Positions 7,999 through 16,914 of a DNA stretch of 64,000 nucleotides are shown here, piece after piece (the first letter of the stretch is position 1; every line of letters begins with the position of its first letter). The stretch comes from Lentibacillus saliphilus (lineage in GTDB: Bacteria > Bacillota > Bacilli > Bacillales > Amphibacillaceae), in assembly GCF_019093865.1 (NCBI RefSeq), contig NZ_JABJXD010000002.1:62001-126000 (forward strand), given 5' to 3'. The translations under genes and the position numbers were made by a program. Below the pieces are notes generated by a model. That model saw nothing but the letters and a program-made list of their open reading frames with translations, did no database searches and was not told the DNA's origin.

Positions 7999-10900
7999 AT
8001 GAATGCCATTCAAGGTCTGAATATTGAACGATTGTTTCCAATTATGACTTATCGCCGTGGCATGGACTATTATAATAGAGGGCTCGTAAGCGATCTTGTA
8101 TATGATCGCAATTTTGAGCTGTGGACAGCGTGGGTGCATGGAACAGATGACTATTTTGTAGAAATAAACACTGCTGATTTGAAAAAAGGTATTTTACGCA
8201 CGAGATGTGAATGTCCTGCATACGCAACATATGATTCGTGTAAGCATGTTGTTGCGGCTTTGTTAGCCATTGCCAACCAACAACCAGAGGATCAAAGCGC
8301 ATTCAAGTATAAAATGACCGATCGTTTTATGGAGGCTGTTGCAAGGGCAGGCGCTCAGCAACCATCCATTCATGTGTTATCAAAGCGTATCCCGATGCAG
8401 GTAGAATATATATTAAAAAATAGCTTTGGAACATTATTACTGGAATTAAAAACGGGTACCTCTCGGACGTATGTTGTGAAGGATATTCGTGATTTCATTA
8501 AGCATGCACGTGCTAACCAAGCGTCTTACCCCTTTACAAAAACATTCACGTACAACTCTGAGGAGCATTATTTTTTAGAGCAGGACCAGGCTATTTTTAA
8601 AATGCTTGATGCCATTTTAAATCAGGAACAGCTATATGATGATGAACGTCCTTATCACTTTGATAGCCATTCACGAGCACAACGTCATATGATCGTCCCG
8701 CCGCTCGTCGCCGAAGCGCTTTTGGAGCAATTAACGACGCGACATTTAACGGTTAATTTCGATGAGGAAATCTATAAGGATGTTCGAGTCACACGTGATG
8801 CGCTGCCGTTTGATTTTTCGCTGAACAAACAAGAGGATGAGGCGCTCATGCTTCATATTAATCATATGGCAGATACGCTCTATTTTCCGCCTTATCAATT
8901 GTTGTTCTATGACGGGACCTTTTTCATTCCTAATGACGATCAAGTTAATATTCTTGAACATATTAATGAACTGAGCTTTCGGAAAACGGAGCTACCCGTT
9001 TCAAGTGAACAGGCCGACGCTTTTTTGTCTGAGGTCCTTCCGATGTTAAATAAGCTAGGGGATGTGCAAATTTCCGATGAAGTGGCGGATGAGATCGTTC
9101 AAAAGCCATTAAGAGCAAAATTATTTCTCGAGCTTGAAGAAAGTGCGATCATTGGCAACTTGGAATATCACTACGGTGTTCATCAAATTAACCCGTTTAA
9201 TGATCAAGTTTCACGGGATGTTATCATCGTTCGTGATGTGGAGCAAGAGCAACAAATTATGCAGCTGATCGAGCAAGCCGATTTCCGTTATAATGGACGG
9301 CATTTTTATATCGAGCTTAACGAAGACGATCTTTATACATTTTTGTATGACATTTTACCCGTGCTCGATAAACATGTTGAGCTTTATTTAACGTCTGACG
9401 TACGCCGGTTAATCGTCGAGCAAGAGCCTGAACCTAGGACACACGTCAGAGTAGATGCATCAACAAATCTATTAGAAATTGGATTTGACATTAGCGGCAT
9501 TGATGATCATGAAATAACGAATATCTTAAATGCTGTTATTGAAAAAAAGCGCTATTATCGCATGAATAGTGGTGCCATATTATCACTTGAAACAGATGAA
9601 TTTCAGTCAATAGATCAGTTGTTTACGGATTTAGATATTGATAAGAAGGATATTCAAAACGGACGCATCGATATGCCGGTTTTTCGTGGTGCTCAAGTTG
9701 ATGAACTCATTGATACGAAGAAAACGTACGATCCGTCCTTTCAAAAATTGCTTCATCAATTAAAGGCACCTGAAGAACAAGTGTATGAACTGCCAAGTGC
9801 GCTTAATGCCACATTACGAAATTATCAGGTGACAGGTTATCAATGGTTTAAGTCACTGAGCCATTACCATTTAGGTGGCATTCTTGCCGATGATATGGGC
9901 CTCGGGAAGACGCTACAGACGATCGCCTATATTTTATCGGAGGAAAAGCAGCATCAGCATTTGATCGTTGTGCCTTCTTCTGTCGTTTATAATTGGAAAA
10001 ATGAATTTCAAACGTTTGCACCGAGCCTTTCAGTGGCCGTCATGACAGGGTCACCAAAGGAACGACAACAGAAATTCACCGATTATGACCATGCTGATGT
10101 ATGGATTGTTTCATATGGTACATTGCGCCAAGACATTGATATATATAGTCAACGCACATTTCAAACGATGGTTTTAGATGAAGCCCAATATATTAAAAAC
10201 TATGCGACGAAAACGTCTCGAGCGATTAGACAAATCAATGCTGGTCGCCGTTTTGCATTGACGGGTACCCCAATTGAAAATTCAATTGATGAATTGTGGG
10301 CAATATTTCAAGTCATTCTTCCCGGATTAATGCCAAGTCAACGTACATTCAGGCAGCTGTCTCATGAAAAAATAGCGTCGTTAACACGTCCGTTTATTTT
10401 GCGTCGACTTAAAAAGGATGTATTAAAAGAGCTTCCTGATAAAATTGAATCGGTTCATTTATCAGAGCTGACGGTTGAACAACGTGATTTATATGTTGGT
10501 TATTTAAGGCAGCTTCAGCAAGAAACAGCTGTGTCGTTGCAGTCATCAGGTGGCTTCAGTCAAAATCGCATGAAGATACTAGCTGGTTTAACACGGTTAC
10601 GACAAATTTGCTGTCATCCATCTCTCTTTATGGAAAATTATAACGCCCAGTCTGGTAAGCTCAATCAGTTGTTGGATACGGTGAAAAACGCCAAAGAAAA
10701 TGGCCGACGGATGCTCATTTTTTCTCAGTTTACGAGTATGCATGACATTATAAGGCAAGCGTTGGAAGAAGAGGGCATCTCGTATTTTTATTTACACGGT
10801 GGTACGTCCTCAGAAGCACGCGTTGAGATGAGCACGCGATTTAATGATGGAGAGAAGGATGTTTTTCTTATCTCTTTAAAAGCGGGTGGAACAGGTCTCA

Positions 10901-11163
10901 ATTTAACTGGTGCTGATACGGTTATCTTGTATGACTTATGGTGGAATCCTGCTGTAGAAGATCAAGCAGCAGGCAGGGCCCACCGCTTTGGGCAAAAAAA
11001 TGTCGTTCAAGTGATTCGGTTGATCGCTGAAGGAACGATTGAAGAAAAGATATATGACCTTCAGCAGAAAAAACGGGAACTGATTGATCAAGTCATTCAA
11101 CCAGGAGAAACGATGCTTTCTAGTCTTACAGAAAAAGACGTTAAAGAACTATTAAATATATAA
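7999..11163 (+). CDS. ywqA: SNF2-family DNA helicase/translocase with SWIM zinc finger (YwqA-like)
   Basis: A 1054-residue protein of the bacterial SNF2/Rad54-like ATPases. A SWIM zinc finger sits at residues 70-83 (CxC-x8-CxH; CEC...CKH). A long middle region follows, then the SNF2 motor: ADDMGLGKT (Walker A, about residue 630), VLDEAQYIKN (motif II), LTGTPIENS (motif III), LIFSQFTSM (motif IV) and AGRAHRFGQ (motif VI). Such proteins translocate along double-stranded DNA and may displace proteins such as RNA polymerase; the SWIM finger probably binds DNA or a partner. ATG start with AAGGAG upstream. TATAAT at 7932 may be the -10 element. No helicase motif is missing. Confidence 0.93.
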   Translation: MNAIQGLNIERLFPIMTYRRGMDYYNRGLVSDLVYDRNFELWTAWVHGTDDYFVEINTADLKKGILRTRCECPAYATYDSCKHVVAALLAIANQQPEDQSAFKYKMTDRFMEAVARAGAQQPSIHVLSKRIPMQVEYILKNSFGTLLLELKTGTSRTYVVKDIRDFIKHARANQASYPFTKTFTYNSEEHYFLEQDQAIFKMLDAILNQEQLYDDERPYHFDSHSRAQRHMIVPPLVAEALLEQLTTRHLTVNFDEEIYKDVRVTRDALPFDFSLNKQEDEALMLHINHMADTLYFPPYQLLFYDGTFFIPNDDQVNILEHINELSFRKTELPVSSEQADAFLSEVLPMLNKLGDVQISDEVADEIVQKPLRAKLFLELEESAIIGNLEYHYGVHQINPFNDQVSRDVIIVRDVEQEQQIMQLIEQADFRYNGRHFYIELNEDDLYTFLYDILPVLDKHVELYLTSDVRRLIVEQEPEPRTHVRVDASTNLLEIGFDISGIDDHEITNILNAVIEKKRYYRMNSGAILSLETDEFQSIDQLFTDLDIDKKDIQNGRIDMPVFRGAQVDELIDTKKTYDPSFQKLLHQLKAPEEQVYELPSALNATLRNYQVTGYQWFKSLSHYHLGGILADDMGLGKTLQTIAYILSEEKQHQHLIVVPSSVVYNWKNEFQTFAPSLSVAVMTGSPKERQQKFTDYDHADVWIVSYGTLRQDIDIYSQRTFQTMVLDEAQYIKNYATKTSRAIRQINAGRRFALTGTPIENSIDELWAIFQVILPGLMPSQRTFRQLSHEKIASLTRPFILRRLKKDVLKELPDKIESVHLSELTVEQRDLYVGYLRQLQQETAVSLQSSGGFSQNRMKILAGLTRLRQICCHPSLFMENYNAQSGKLNQLLDTVKNAKENGRRMLIFSQFTSMHDIIRQALEEEGISYFYLHGGTSSEARVEMSTRFNDGEKDVFLISLKAGGTGLNLTGADTVILYDLWWNPAVEDQAAGRAHRFGQKNVVQVIRLIAEGTIEEKIYDLQQKKRELIDQVIQPGETMLSSLTEKDVKELLNI

Positions 11164-11261
11164 ACCAAACGTGTCCGTTGTTTAACATTTGATTCGGTAG
11201 GTTATGATTAGCTGAAACAGGGAATACTCTCTAAAGAAACAACTGTGAGGAGGGTGTTCTA

Positions 11262-11600
11262 ATGAAGGAACGCATTCATGCCTATTTTCGGTCAGAGGAT
11301 GATGCTGAGTCAGCCCGTGCTAAACTGCAAGCACTTCGTGTGTCAGACATTGTTATAGAGGCGATGCCGAATGATGAGGGGGCGTATTTTTCTTTTCCGA
11401 TGACAGGTCCAAGCGCAGGTGTAACACGTGTTACAGCTTCTGAAGTAGCAAGTGACCTATTCGGTACGGAAAAAGAGCAACTCGATCAGGCGCAGATGAG
11501 ACCGCATATATTAGAGGCACAAGTTGAAGCGTCTCATTATGACGCTGCACAATCCGTTTTGCGAGAAGCAGGCGGTTACTCAGAGCTGGACAAATTATAA
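11262..11600 (+). CDS. Small conserved hypothetical protein
   Basis: A 112-residue soluble acidic protein with a good Shine-Dalgarno sequence (GAGGAGG) before ATG. The two ends look like ferredoxin-like beta-alpha-beta halves: an N-terminal strand-helix (HAYFRSEDDAESARAKL) and a C-terminal strand-helix (ILEAQVEASHYDAAQSVLRE) ending in GGY. This resembles small stress-related proteins of the YflT/GsiB neighbourhood that modulate a glycine-rich loop, but I cannot assign a family. It has its own position between ywqA and a convergent regulator, sharing a terminator with the latter. Confidence 0.65.
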   Translation: MKERIHAYFRSEDDAESARAKLQALRVSDIVIEAMPNDEGAYFSFPMTGPSAGVTRVTASEVASDLFGTEKEQLDQAQMRPHILEAQVEASHYDAAQSVLREAGGYSELDKL

Positions 11601-11646
11601 AAACTGCACGCCCTAGACGAGAGTCGGATGTCTTGGGCGTGCAGTT
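11597..11646 (-). terminator. Terminator for the minus-strand regulator
   Basis: A 12-bp perfect stem (AACTGCACGCCC / GGGCGTGCAGTT, 11602-11646). On the minus strand it is followed by TTTTTATAAT; there is no T tract on the + strand, though it may slow convergent transcripts. Confidence 0.7.
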
Positions 11647-11670
11647 CGCTTGTTATTTGACGTGATTAAT

Positions 11671-12951
11671 CTATTGGTTAATTTGAAAGAGCTTTCTCGG
11701 GCGTCCCCGCAAATAGGGCTTCTCTTCTCCAACAGCTTTAATGACTTCACCTTTAATGAGTTTACCTAAGGTGCGTTCAGCGCTTCGTTTCGTAACACCA
11801 TAAAAATCAGCTAAATCCTGAGACGAAAATGGTTCATTGTTACGGTTGGCAATAAAATCAAGGAAATTATAGGATAATTCATTGTTTAACCGTGCTTTAT
11901 GAATAAGTGCTTGATAGAGTTTGCCGGAGTCAAATTTCTTCTCGACACCGACCGGTCCGATTGTTTCCCCACGCTCATTTACGATATAGCAGCTGCTTCC
12001 GCCTTCTTTTTCACATGATTCTAGCGCAAGTCGGGCGTAATGCTCTGCTTGATTGACGTAAAGGCCGAGACCGAATCCAATTTCAACATGACCGTCAATT
12101 GCCTCTTTCGCTTCAGCCAACAGCGGGAAGCGTCGATAGTTAGACGTAATATAGTCTAGCAATTTTTTAGAACCGATCACCAGGAAGGCATCCTCGCTCG
12201 TCTGAACGACTGCCGCATTTGTTGCATCACTCAGCTCGTCTAGGAGTGCTTCAAGCTTAGACATGTTTGTTTCTGCCAGTGCCTTGCTTTGAATTGTATT
12301 ATAATCTTTTAAGCGAATATAGCCAGATACAATTTGTGTGCTCGTATTTTGATTAATGTGTGCAATTGTTTTAGCTTCAGAAATACCGCGTAGTAGGTTT
12401 GCACTCGGTACCTTGACACGGGTAACAGGAATATTGGCTTCTTTGAGCTTGTCTTCAACCGCAACACTTGATGTGAGAACGAGGTCGATATGTCCGCTTT
12501 CCCAAAGATTACTATGGAAAAATACGATCTTATCAATGTCAATTACACGGTCATTCCCATAGCTATAAACGTGGAACCCTGACTTATCAAGGTTATGCTC
12601 TTTAATGACGGCATCTACATGTTGCCGATCATCAAGGTCAATCGATAGACGAGGTAATGATGTGCCATTGCCCGCTTTTAAATGGTACAGCGCAGACAGA
12701 ATCATATATTCATCAAATGCAACGTGTACGGCCGGTAGACGTTTTTTATCAATTTTTTCTTTGGCGTAGTAGTAAGAAAGTGGACTCGTAAATAGATAGA
12801 CATCACACATAACGGCCTTTTCAACGAGATCATAAACTTCTTCCGCATCCGTGTAAATAAACGGAAACAGCTCTGTTTTAGTGTCCATTACATGCTCTGA
12901 AAGTGTGTCGATAACCTCCTGTCTTCCAAATACTGCGACTTTAACTCTCAT
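11671..12951 (-). CDS. Putative transcriptional regulator: receiver-like and GGDEF-like sensory regions with C-terminal wHTH
   Basis: A 426-residue soluble protein that I do not recognise by name. Residues 1-200 alternate strands and helices (VKVAVFGRQEVIDTL; VYLFTSPLSYY; IDLVLTSSVAV), as in a tandem receiver or PrpR_N-like ligand-binding region. Residues 205-345 contain VEIGFGLGLYVNQAEHYARL, a segment like degenerate GGDEF or GTP-cyclohydrolase III domains in CdaR/PucR-type regulators. The C-terminus has a winged helix with SSQDLADFYGVTKRSAERTL as the HTH and a basic LRGRPRKLF tail. Start ATG with AGGGGGT 7 nt upstream. Monocistronic, so its targets are not evident. Confidence 0.65.
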   Translation of the reverse strand: MRVKVAVFGRQEVIDTLSEHVMDTKTELFPFIYTDAEEVYDLVEKAVMCDVYLFTSPLSYYYAKEKIDKKRLPAVHVAFDEYMILSALYHLKAGNGTSLPRLSIDLDDRQHVDAVIKEHNLDKSGFHVYSYGNDRVIDIDKIVFFHSNLWESGHIDLVLTSSVAVEDKLKEANIPVTRVKVPSANLLRGISEAKTIAHINQNTSTQIVSGYIRLKDYNTIQSKALAETNMSKLEALLDELSDATNAAVVQTSEDAFLVIGSKKLLDYITSNYRRFPLLAEAKEAIDGHVEIGFGLGLYVNQAEHYARLALESCEKEGGSSCYIVNERGETIGPVGVEKKFDSGKLYQALIHKARLNNELSYNFLDFIANRNNEPFSSQDLADFYGVTKRSAERTLGKLIKGEVIKAVGEEKPYLRGRPRKLFQINQ

Positions 12952-13433
12952 AAATTTACCCCCTATTTTAGATTTATATGATGTATAGTGCTCTCTCTAT
13001 ATAAAGACCTGCATTGTACATGCAAGTTTTTATCACTTGGATTTATCTTATGTTCATATATGTTTATATATCCGTACGAGGATTTGAATGTCATCGGGGC
13101 AGCATTGGGGAAGTGTCAGTTGTGTTTACGAGATAATAATATTTCTTTTTCGTTAATGACACAGTATGGAATTTTCGTAAAATTGTCAAGAGAAATGATT
13201 GTGTTTTTTCTTATCATTTGCTTTTTTTACAAAAACATGTCCGCACATTAATTATACACACAATGAAGAATGATGCACCTATCTTCTTTAAGTAACAGTG
13301 GCGGTAGTTTTGCGCTCGTCTAAATTAATTGCTACAATCTTTTATTTTAGTGTTGTAATAGATCAAAAGCCTCTTCTTTTGTTATGATAGGTGTGAAGAT
13401 TTTTTATTATTTTGGAATTAAGGAGGCGTACAC
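12952..13433. other. Intergenic region with no recognised feature
   Basis: 482 bp between the divergent regulator and ridA. It must contain both promoters. A TATGAT at 13383 could serve ridA, but no well-spaced -35 was found. No convincing hairpin, repeat or gene. An 87-codon frame at 12988-13251 was rejected (see rejected list). Confidence 0.5.
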
Positions 13434-13811
13434 ATGGTTAAGGAAGTGTATAGCAAAAAGGCGCCAGCAGCAATTGGCCCATATTCACAGGCGATTCAAG
13501 CGGGAGATTTCTTATACGTATCTGGTCAAATTCCGTTAGATGCAGAAACAGGTGAAGTCGTAGAAGGCATTGAAAATCAAACGCACAAGGTGTTAAGTCA
13601 TTTGAAGTCAATTTTAGGTGAAGCTGATGCTGATTTTTCCAAGGTTGTTAAATTTACGATCTATTTAGCGTCAATGGAGGATTTTGCTGTTGTGAATGAC
13701 ATATACGGGAGCTATTTACAAAAGCCTTATCCAGCCCGTGCAACTGTAGAAGTAAGCCGTCTTCCTAAAGATGTCCGTGTTGAAATGGACGTCGTTGCCT
13801 ACTTAGGGTAG
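13434..13811 (+). CDS. ridA: RidA family reactive imine/enamine deaminase
   Basis: A 125-residue YjgF/YER057c/UK114 protein. RidA hydrolyses reactive 2-aminoacrylate and related imines formed by PLP enzymes. Family landmarks are all present: KAPAAIGPYSQAI (residues 9-21), SGQIPLD (about residue 31), the catalytic Arg in PARATVEV (about residue 105) and the C-terminal VEMDVVAYLG. ATG start with AAGGAGG upstream. In Bacillus subtilis the homologue yabJ follows purR, which is not the case here, so this may be a paralogue. Monocistronic with its own terminator. Confidence 0.92.
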   Translation: MVKEVYSKKAPAAIGPYSQAIQAGDFLYVSGQIPLDAETGEVVEGIENQTHKVLSHLKSILGEADADFSKVVKFTIYLASMEDFAVVNDIYGSYLQKPYPARATVEVSRLPKDVRVEMDVVAYLG

Positions 13812-13846
13812 TCGCATCATAATAATAAAATTGAGTGACTCAATAT

Positions 13847-13886
13847 ACAGCTCCCACGATTAATATCGGAAAGGGGGCTGTTTTTT
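13847..13886 (+). terminator. Rho-independent terminator after ridA
   Basis: ACAGCTCCC pairs with GGGGGCTGT and is followed by TTTTTT. Confidence 0.8.
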
Positions 13887-13903
13887 AGTGCGCCTAAATA
13901 ATA

Positions 13904-14134
13904 AAACGAGGCTGGGACAAAAGAAGTTTAATCAAATGAAGAGCCGAACACTACGACCGCTCCGGAAATATACTTCGCTTTCCGCGGGCGGCTGGTTAGC
14001 CTCCTCGTGCTAACGCACTGTGGGGTCTAACCTATGCCTTCTTCCCGCAGGAGTCTGCGTATATTTCCGGAGCTAATGGTGAGCATTGTTCGTCTTTTGA
14101 GTTAAAACTTTAAGTTATGTCCCAACCTCGTTTT
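13904..14134. repeat. Stem-loop interspersed element, copy 1 (231 bp)
   Basis: Terminal inverted repeats AAAACGAGGCTGGGACA / TGTCCCAACCTCGTTTT match at 16 of 17 positions. Inside them, CTCCGGAAATATAC and GTATATTTCCGGAG form a perfect 14-bp inverted repeat, and GGTTAG / CTAACC a third nested pair. It shares a core with copy 2 at 26373-26699 (GACCGCTCCGGAAATA, CGCACTGTGGGGTCT, CAGGAGTCTGCGT). No coding capacity. It fills the gap between the convergent ridA and MFS genes. Similar GC-rich hairpin repeats are, as I recall, common in Bacillaceae genomes. Confidence 0.8.
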
Positions 14135-14147
14135 CTAAATGACCGTG

Positions 14148-15410
14148 TTACTTATGTTCCATTCGTAACGATCTTACTGGTTGTCCGCTGTAGTTGTGCT
14201 TATACCATGTATACAACATGAGGCTGCCTGCAATTATGAGCAAGGCACTTGTGACAAAGAAGACAGAGGAAATGCCAAACCAGCCTGATAACATCCCACC
14301 AAGTGCAGGGCCAATGACATTCCCTAAAAAGCGAAGGCTCGTATTGTAGCCAAGCACTTCTCCTTGCATGGCAAGAGGTGCTTCCTGACGAATATAAGCA
14401 ACTCGAACAGGAATGATGCCCCCAATTGATACACCAAGCAGAAATCTGAGCACCGTTAATTGCCAAATGTTCGTAACGAAACCACCAGGGAAGTATACGA
14501 GTCCTGCCATGAACAGAAGAATGATGAGTATCTTAATATAGCCAATCCGGTCACCTAGTCTACCCCAGCGTCTTGCCATAAGTAGGTTGCCGAGCCCTGC
14601 CGCCGAAAATGCGATTCCTGAAAATAAGGCAATGTTTTCTGGACCGTGTAATTCCGCAACATATAACGATAATATCGGTTGAATGCTGAAATGAGCGACT
14701 TGGACTAAGATCGAGACAACCATAACGATGAGTAATACTGGATGTCCGACAATATGCTGGATGACCTCTTTACTTGAATATACTTTTTGGTCAGTGTCAT
14801 CATCAACAGATTTCCTTAATTCTTTAATCCCGAACGTAACGATAAGTGCTGAGAGAAATATGGTAATGGACGTCCATTTAAATGTCGCGCTATAAGAGAA
14901 TACATCTGCAAGTCCTCCACCAATCAACGGCCCCATTAATGTACCTGTAATACTACCAGTTTGTAATGTCCCAAGTACTCTACCAGCAATATGCTTCGGT
15001 GTTTGTGTAGAGATGAATGCTTGTGAAGTCGGAATAAAACCTGTAAATATCCCCATAAAAAGTCTAAGGATGAATAATTGCCATACGGACGATGCAAATC
15101 CCATAAGCAAAATCGAGACACCAAGACCGATCGCTGATATGATAAGGATTTTCTTGCGTCCATATTTATCGCCAATTCGACCCCAAATTGGTGAAAAAAT
15201 AAATGCTGTTACAAAGGTAATGCCGAAGATCCAGCCTGACCAGCTTTGTACATAAGCATCGGAAAAGTTACCGAACGTCTGAATGTATAAAGAAATAAAA
15301 GGGAGGACCATTGTCATACTTCCAGCAATAAAAAAGTTGGCCAACCACATGATCGCCAAGTTACGTTTTATATTCGTGTTAAATGCCTCTATTGTAGACC
15401 CTTCTTTCAA
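14148..15410 (-). CDS. MFS multidrug-efflux-like transporter
   Basis: A 420-residue, 12-helix MFS protein. GRIGDKYGRKKIL in loop 2-3 is motif A of the drug:H+ antiporter (DHA1) group. The second half repeats it as RRWGRLGDRIGYIKI, and ALGGMLSGWFGIS resembles motif G. A charged loop (residues 195-215) separates the halves. Substrate is unknown. Start is uncertain: TTG at 15410 has only a weak AGAGAG upstream, while the strong AGAAGGG inside the first codons is not followed by ATG, GTG or TTG at proper spacing. Divergent from the YpuA-like gene. Confidence 0.82.
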   Translation of the reverse strand: MKEGSTIEAFNTNIKRNLAIMWLANFFIAGSMTMVLPFISLYIQTFGNFSDAYVQSWSGWIFGITFVTAFIFSPIWGRIGDKYGRKKILIISAIGLGVSILLMGFASSVWQLFILRLFMGIFTGFIPTSQAFISTQTPKHIAGRVLGTLQTGSITGTLMGPLIGGGLADVFSYSATFKWTSITIFLSALIVTFGIKELRKSVDDDTDQKVYSSKEVIQHIVGHPVLLIVMVVSILVQVAHFSIQPILSLYVAELHGPENIALFSGIAFSAAGLGNLLMARRWGRLGDRIGYIKILIILLFMAGLVYFPGGFVTNIWQLTVLRFLLGVSIGGIIPVRVAYIRQEAPLAMQGEVLGYNTSLRFLGNVIGPALGGMLSGWFGISSVFFVTSALLIIAGSLMLYTWYKHNYSGQPVRSLRMEHK

Positions 15411-15621
15411 TTACTTCGTCTCTCTAAATATACAGGAAAAATCATTAAAATTAAAGGATTCTGCTTATGTTGTAGCGTAAGAACATAATAGAAGATGTGG
15501 TTATTTTTTCTAAGTAGGCTATAATGATTTACAATGATAATGATTGACCTAAGACATGCATAACATAATAAAGAGACAAAAAGCAGTTTAAAACATATGA
15601 AAGTGGAAAGGAATGATCTGA

Positions 15622-16533
15622 TTGAAATCAATCTTAAATAAAGGACTGTTCATCCTAACAGCAGCTATGCTATTTTTGTCTATCGCTTTACCTGTTCAGG
15701 CAGAAGAGGTGATCGATGAAAAACTCGGCGTACCGATTGTTGTCTATGGTGGTAACTTAACCGATGCACAACTGAAACAAACGAAAGAATTGCTCGAAAT
15801 TACCGACTCCCAAATGCTCGATGAGTATAAAGTGACAGGAGAGGATTTGGCGAATTATATTGATGGAAATCCGCAGTCACGGATGTTTTCTTCTGCAAAA
15901 ATTACCCGTGAAGAAAAAGGGAAGGGCTTAACGATTCGCGTTGTTACACCTGAAAATATTACGCAGGTGACGTCCGATATGTATGCGAATGCCTTACTAA
16001 CAGCTGGCGTAGAAAATGCGACTGTTGATGTTGCATCCCCGGTTAAAGTCACTGGGCATTCAGCCTTGACAGGGATATATAAGGCATATGATGTTGAAGG
16101 TGAACAGCTTGATAAAGAACGGATGGAGCTTGCGAATGAAGAGCTCGGCATTGCGACAGATCTTGTTGACAAAGGTCTCACTCAAGAACAAGTGAGTGAA
16201 TTGTTAACTGAAATTAAAAAGGCAATTTCTGAGAATAAGCCCGCAACGAAAGAAGAAGTAGAGCAGATTGTCAAAGAGCAACTAGATAAATTAAACATTT
16301 CCTTGAGTGAAGCAGATCGTCAAATGCTAATCGATCTATTTGAAAAAATGCGGAACCTAAATATTGATTTTGAACAAGTGAAAAATCAGCTTCAGGATAT
16401 AGCAAATACAGTGAAAGATAAAATGGATGAGCTTGGCCTTGATGAAGGATTTTGGCAAAAGGTTGGCACTTTTTTCAAAGATTTTTTCAATTCCATTGGT
16501 GACTTTTTCAGCGGTCTATTGGGTTCTGAATAG
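15622..16533 (+). CDS. ypuA: DUF1002 secreted protein (YpuA-like)
   Basis: A 303-residue exported protein. A signal peptide (about residues 1-27, ending VQAEE) precedes a DUF1002 region with GVPIVVYGGNLTDAQLKQTK and the AYDVEGEQLDKERMELANEE segment. The C-terminal third is a charged helical region, then an amphipathic aromatic tail (FFKDFFNSIGDFFSGLLG). YpuA is a cell-surface-associated protein of unknown function, reported to respond to envelope stress in Bacillus subtilis. Start TTG at 15622 is supported by AAAGGA 8 nt upstream. Divergent from the MFS gene, own terminator. Confidence 0.82.
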   Translation: MKSILNKGLFILTAAMLFLSIALPVQAEEVIDEKLGVPIVVYGGNLTDAQLKQTKELLEITDSQMLDEYKVTGEDLANYIDGNPQSRMFSSAKITREEKGKGLTIRVVTPENITQVTSDMYANALLTAGVENATVDVASPVKVTGHSALTGIYKAYDVEGEQLDKERMELANEELGIATDLVDKGLTQEQVSELLTEIKKAISENKPATKEEVEQIVKEQLDKLNISLSEADRQMLIDLFEKMRNLNIDFEQVKNQLQDIANTVKDKMDELGLDEGFWQKVGTFFKDFFNSIGDFFSGLLGSE

Positions 16534-16535
16534 TC

Positions 16536-16566
16536 AGGGGGCTTAACGAAACAGCCCCTATATTTT
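16536..16566 (+). terminator. Rho-independent terminator after ypuA
   Basis: GGGGCT / AGCCCC stem with a 9-nt loop, followed by TATATTTTT. Confidence 0.75.
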
Positions 16567-16691
16567 TACATTTTTTACAAGAAATTATAAAAATAGGGTG
16601 CAATTTTTGGATTTAAGTAGTATAATTCATAAATATTACCTTTTATTGCGTGCGTAAAGCTAAGAAGGATCTATCGAGCGCTTGATTTTTA

Positions 16692-16711
16692 GATAGGCAA
16701 TTATGCCTATC
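16692..16711. promoter_or_regulatory. Perfect inverted repeat upstream of the app operon
   Basis: GATAGGCA-ATTA-TGCCTATC, an 8-bp perfect inverted repeat with a 4-bp spacer, about 200 bp before appD. It could be an operator or an RNA hairpin. The surrounding 16567-16914 region is AT-rich without a gene. Confidence 0.45.
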
Positions 16712-16875
16712 CGAAAGAATAAAATGCGACAAATTAAATCGAACTGTTGCAATTAAATTGCATAAAACCTTGTGTAAAGTTTAGAGATATTATATAATTT
16801 AAACAATCAATAACTAATTTGCCAGAATATTTATATATGATTTACAAGTGCAAAACCAGATAAAAATTTAAACAT

Positions 16876-16890
16876 AATTTTTAGAATATT
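16876..16890. promoter_or_regulatory. CodY-box-like site upstream of appD
   Basis: AATTTTTAGAATATT matches 13 of 15 positions of the CodY consensus AATTTTCWGAAAATT. It lies 25 bp before the appD start. CodY represses the app operon in Bacillus subtilis when branched-chain amino acids and GTP are plentiful, so the site makes sense here. AT-rich context raises the chance of a random match. Confidence 0.5.
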
Positions 16891-16914
16891 AAATTCTTGA
16901 AGGGGGAAGAGCAG

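Noticed and set aside
12988-13251. 87-codon + strand frame in the regulator-ridA gap
   Set aside because: No ribosome site, unusual Cys/Phe/Ile-rich composition from AT-rich sequence, and overlap with the expected promoter region of the divergent regulator.
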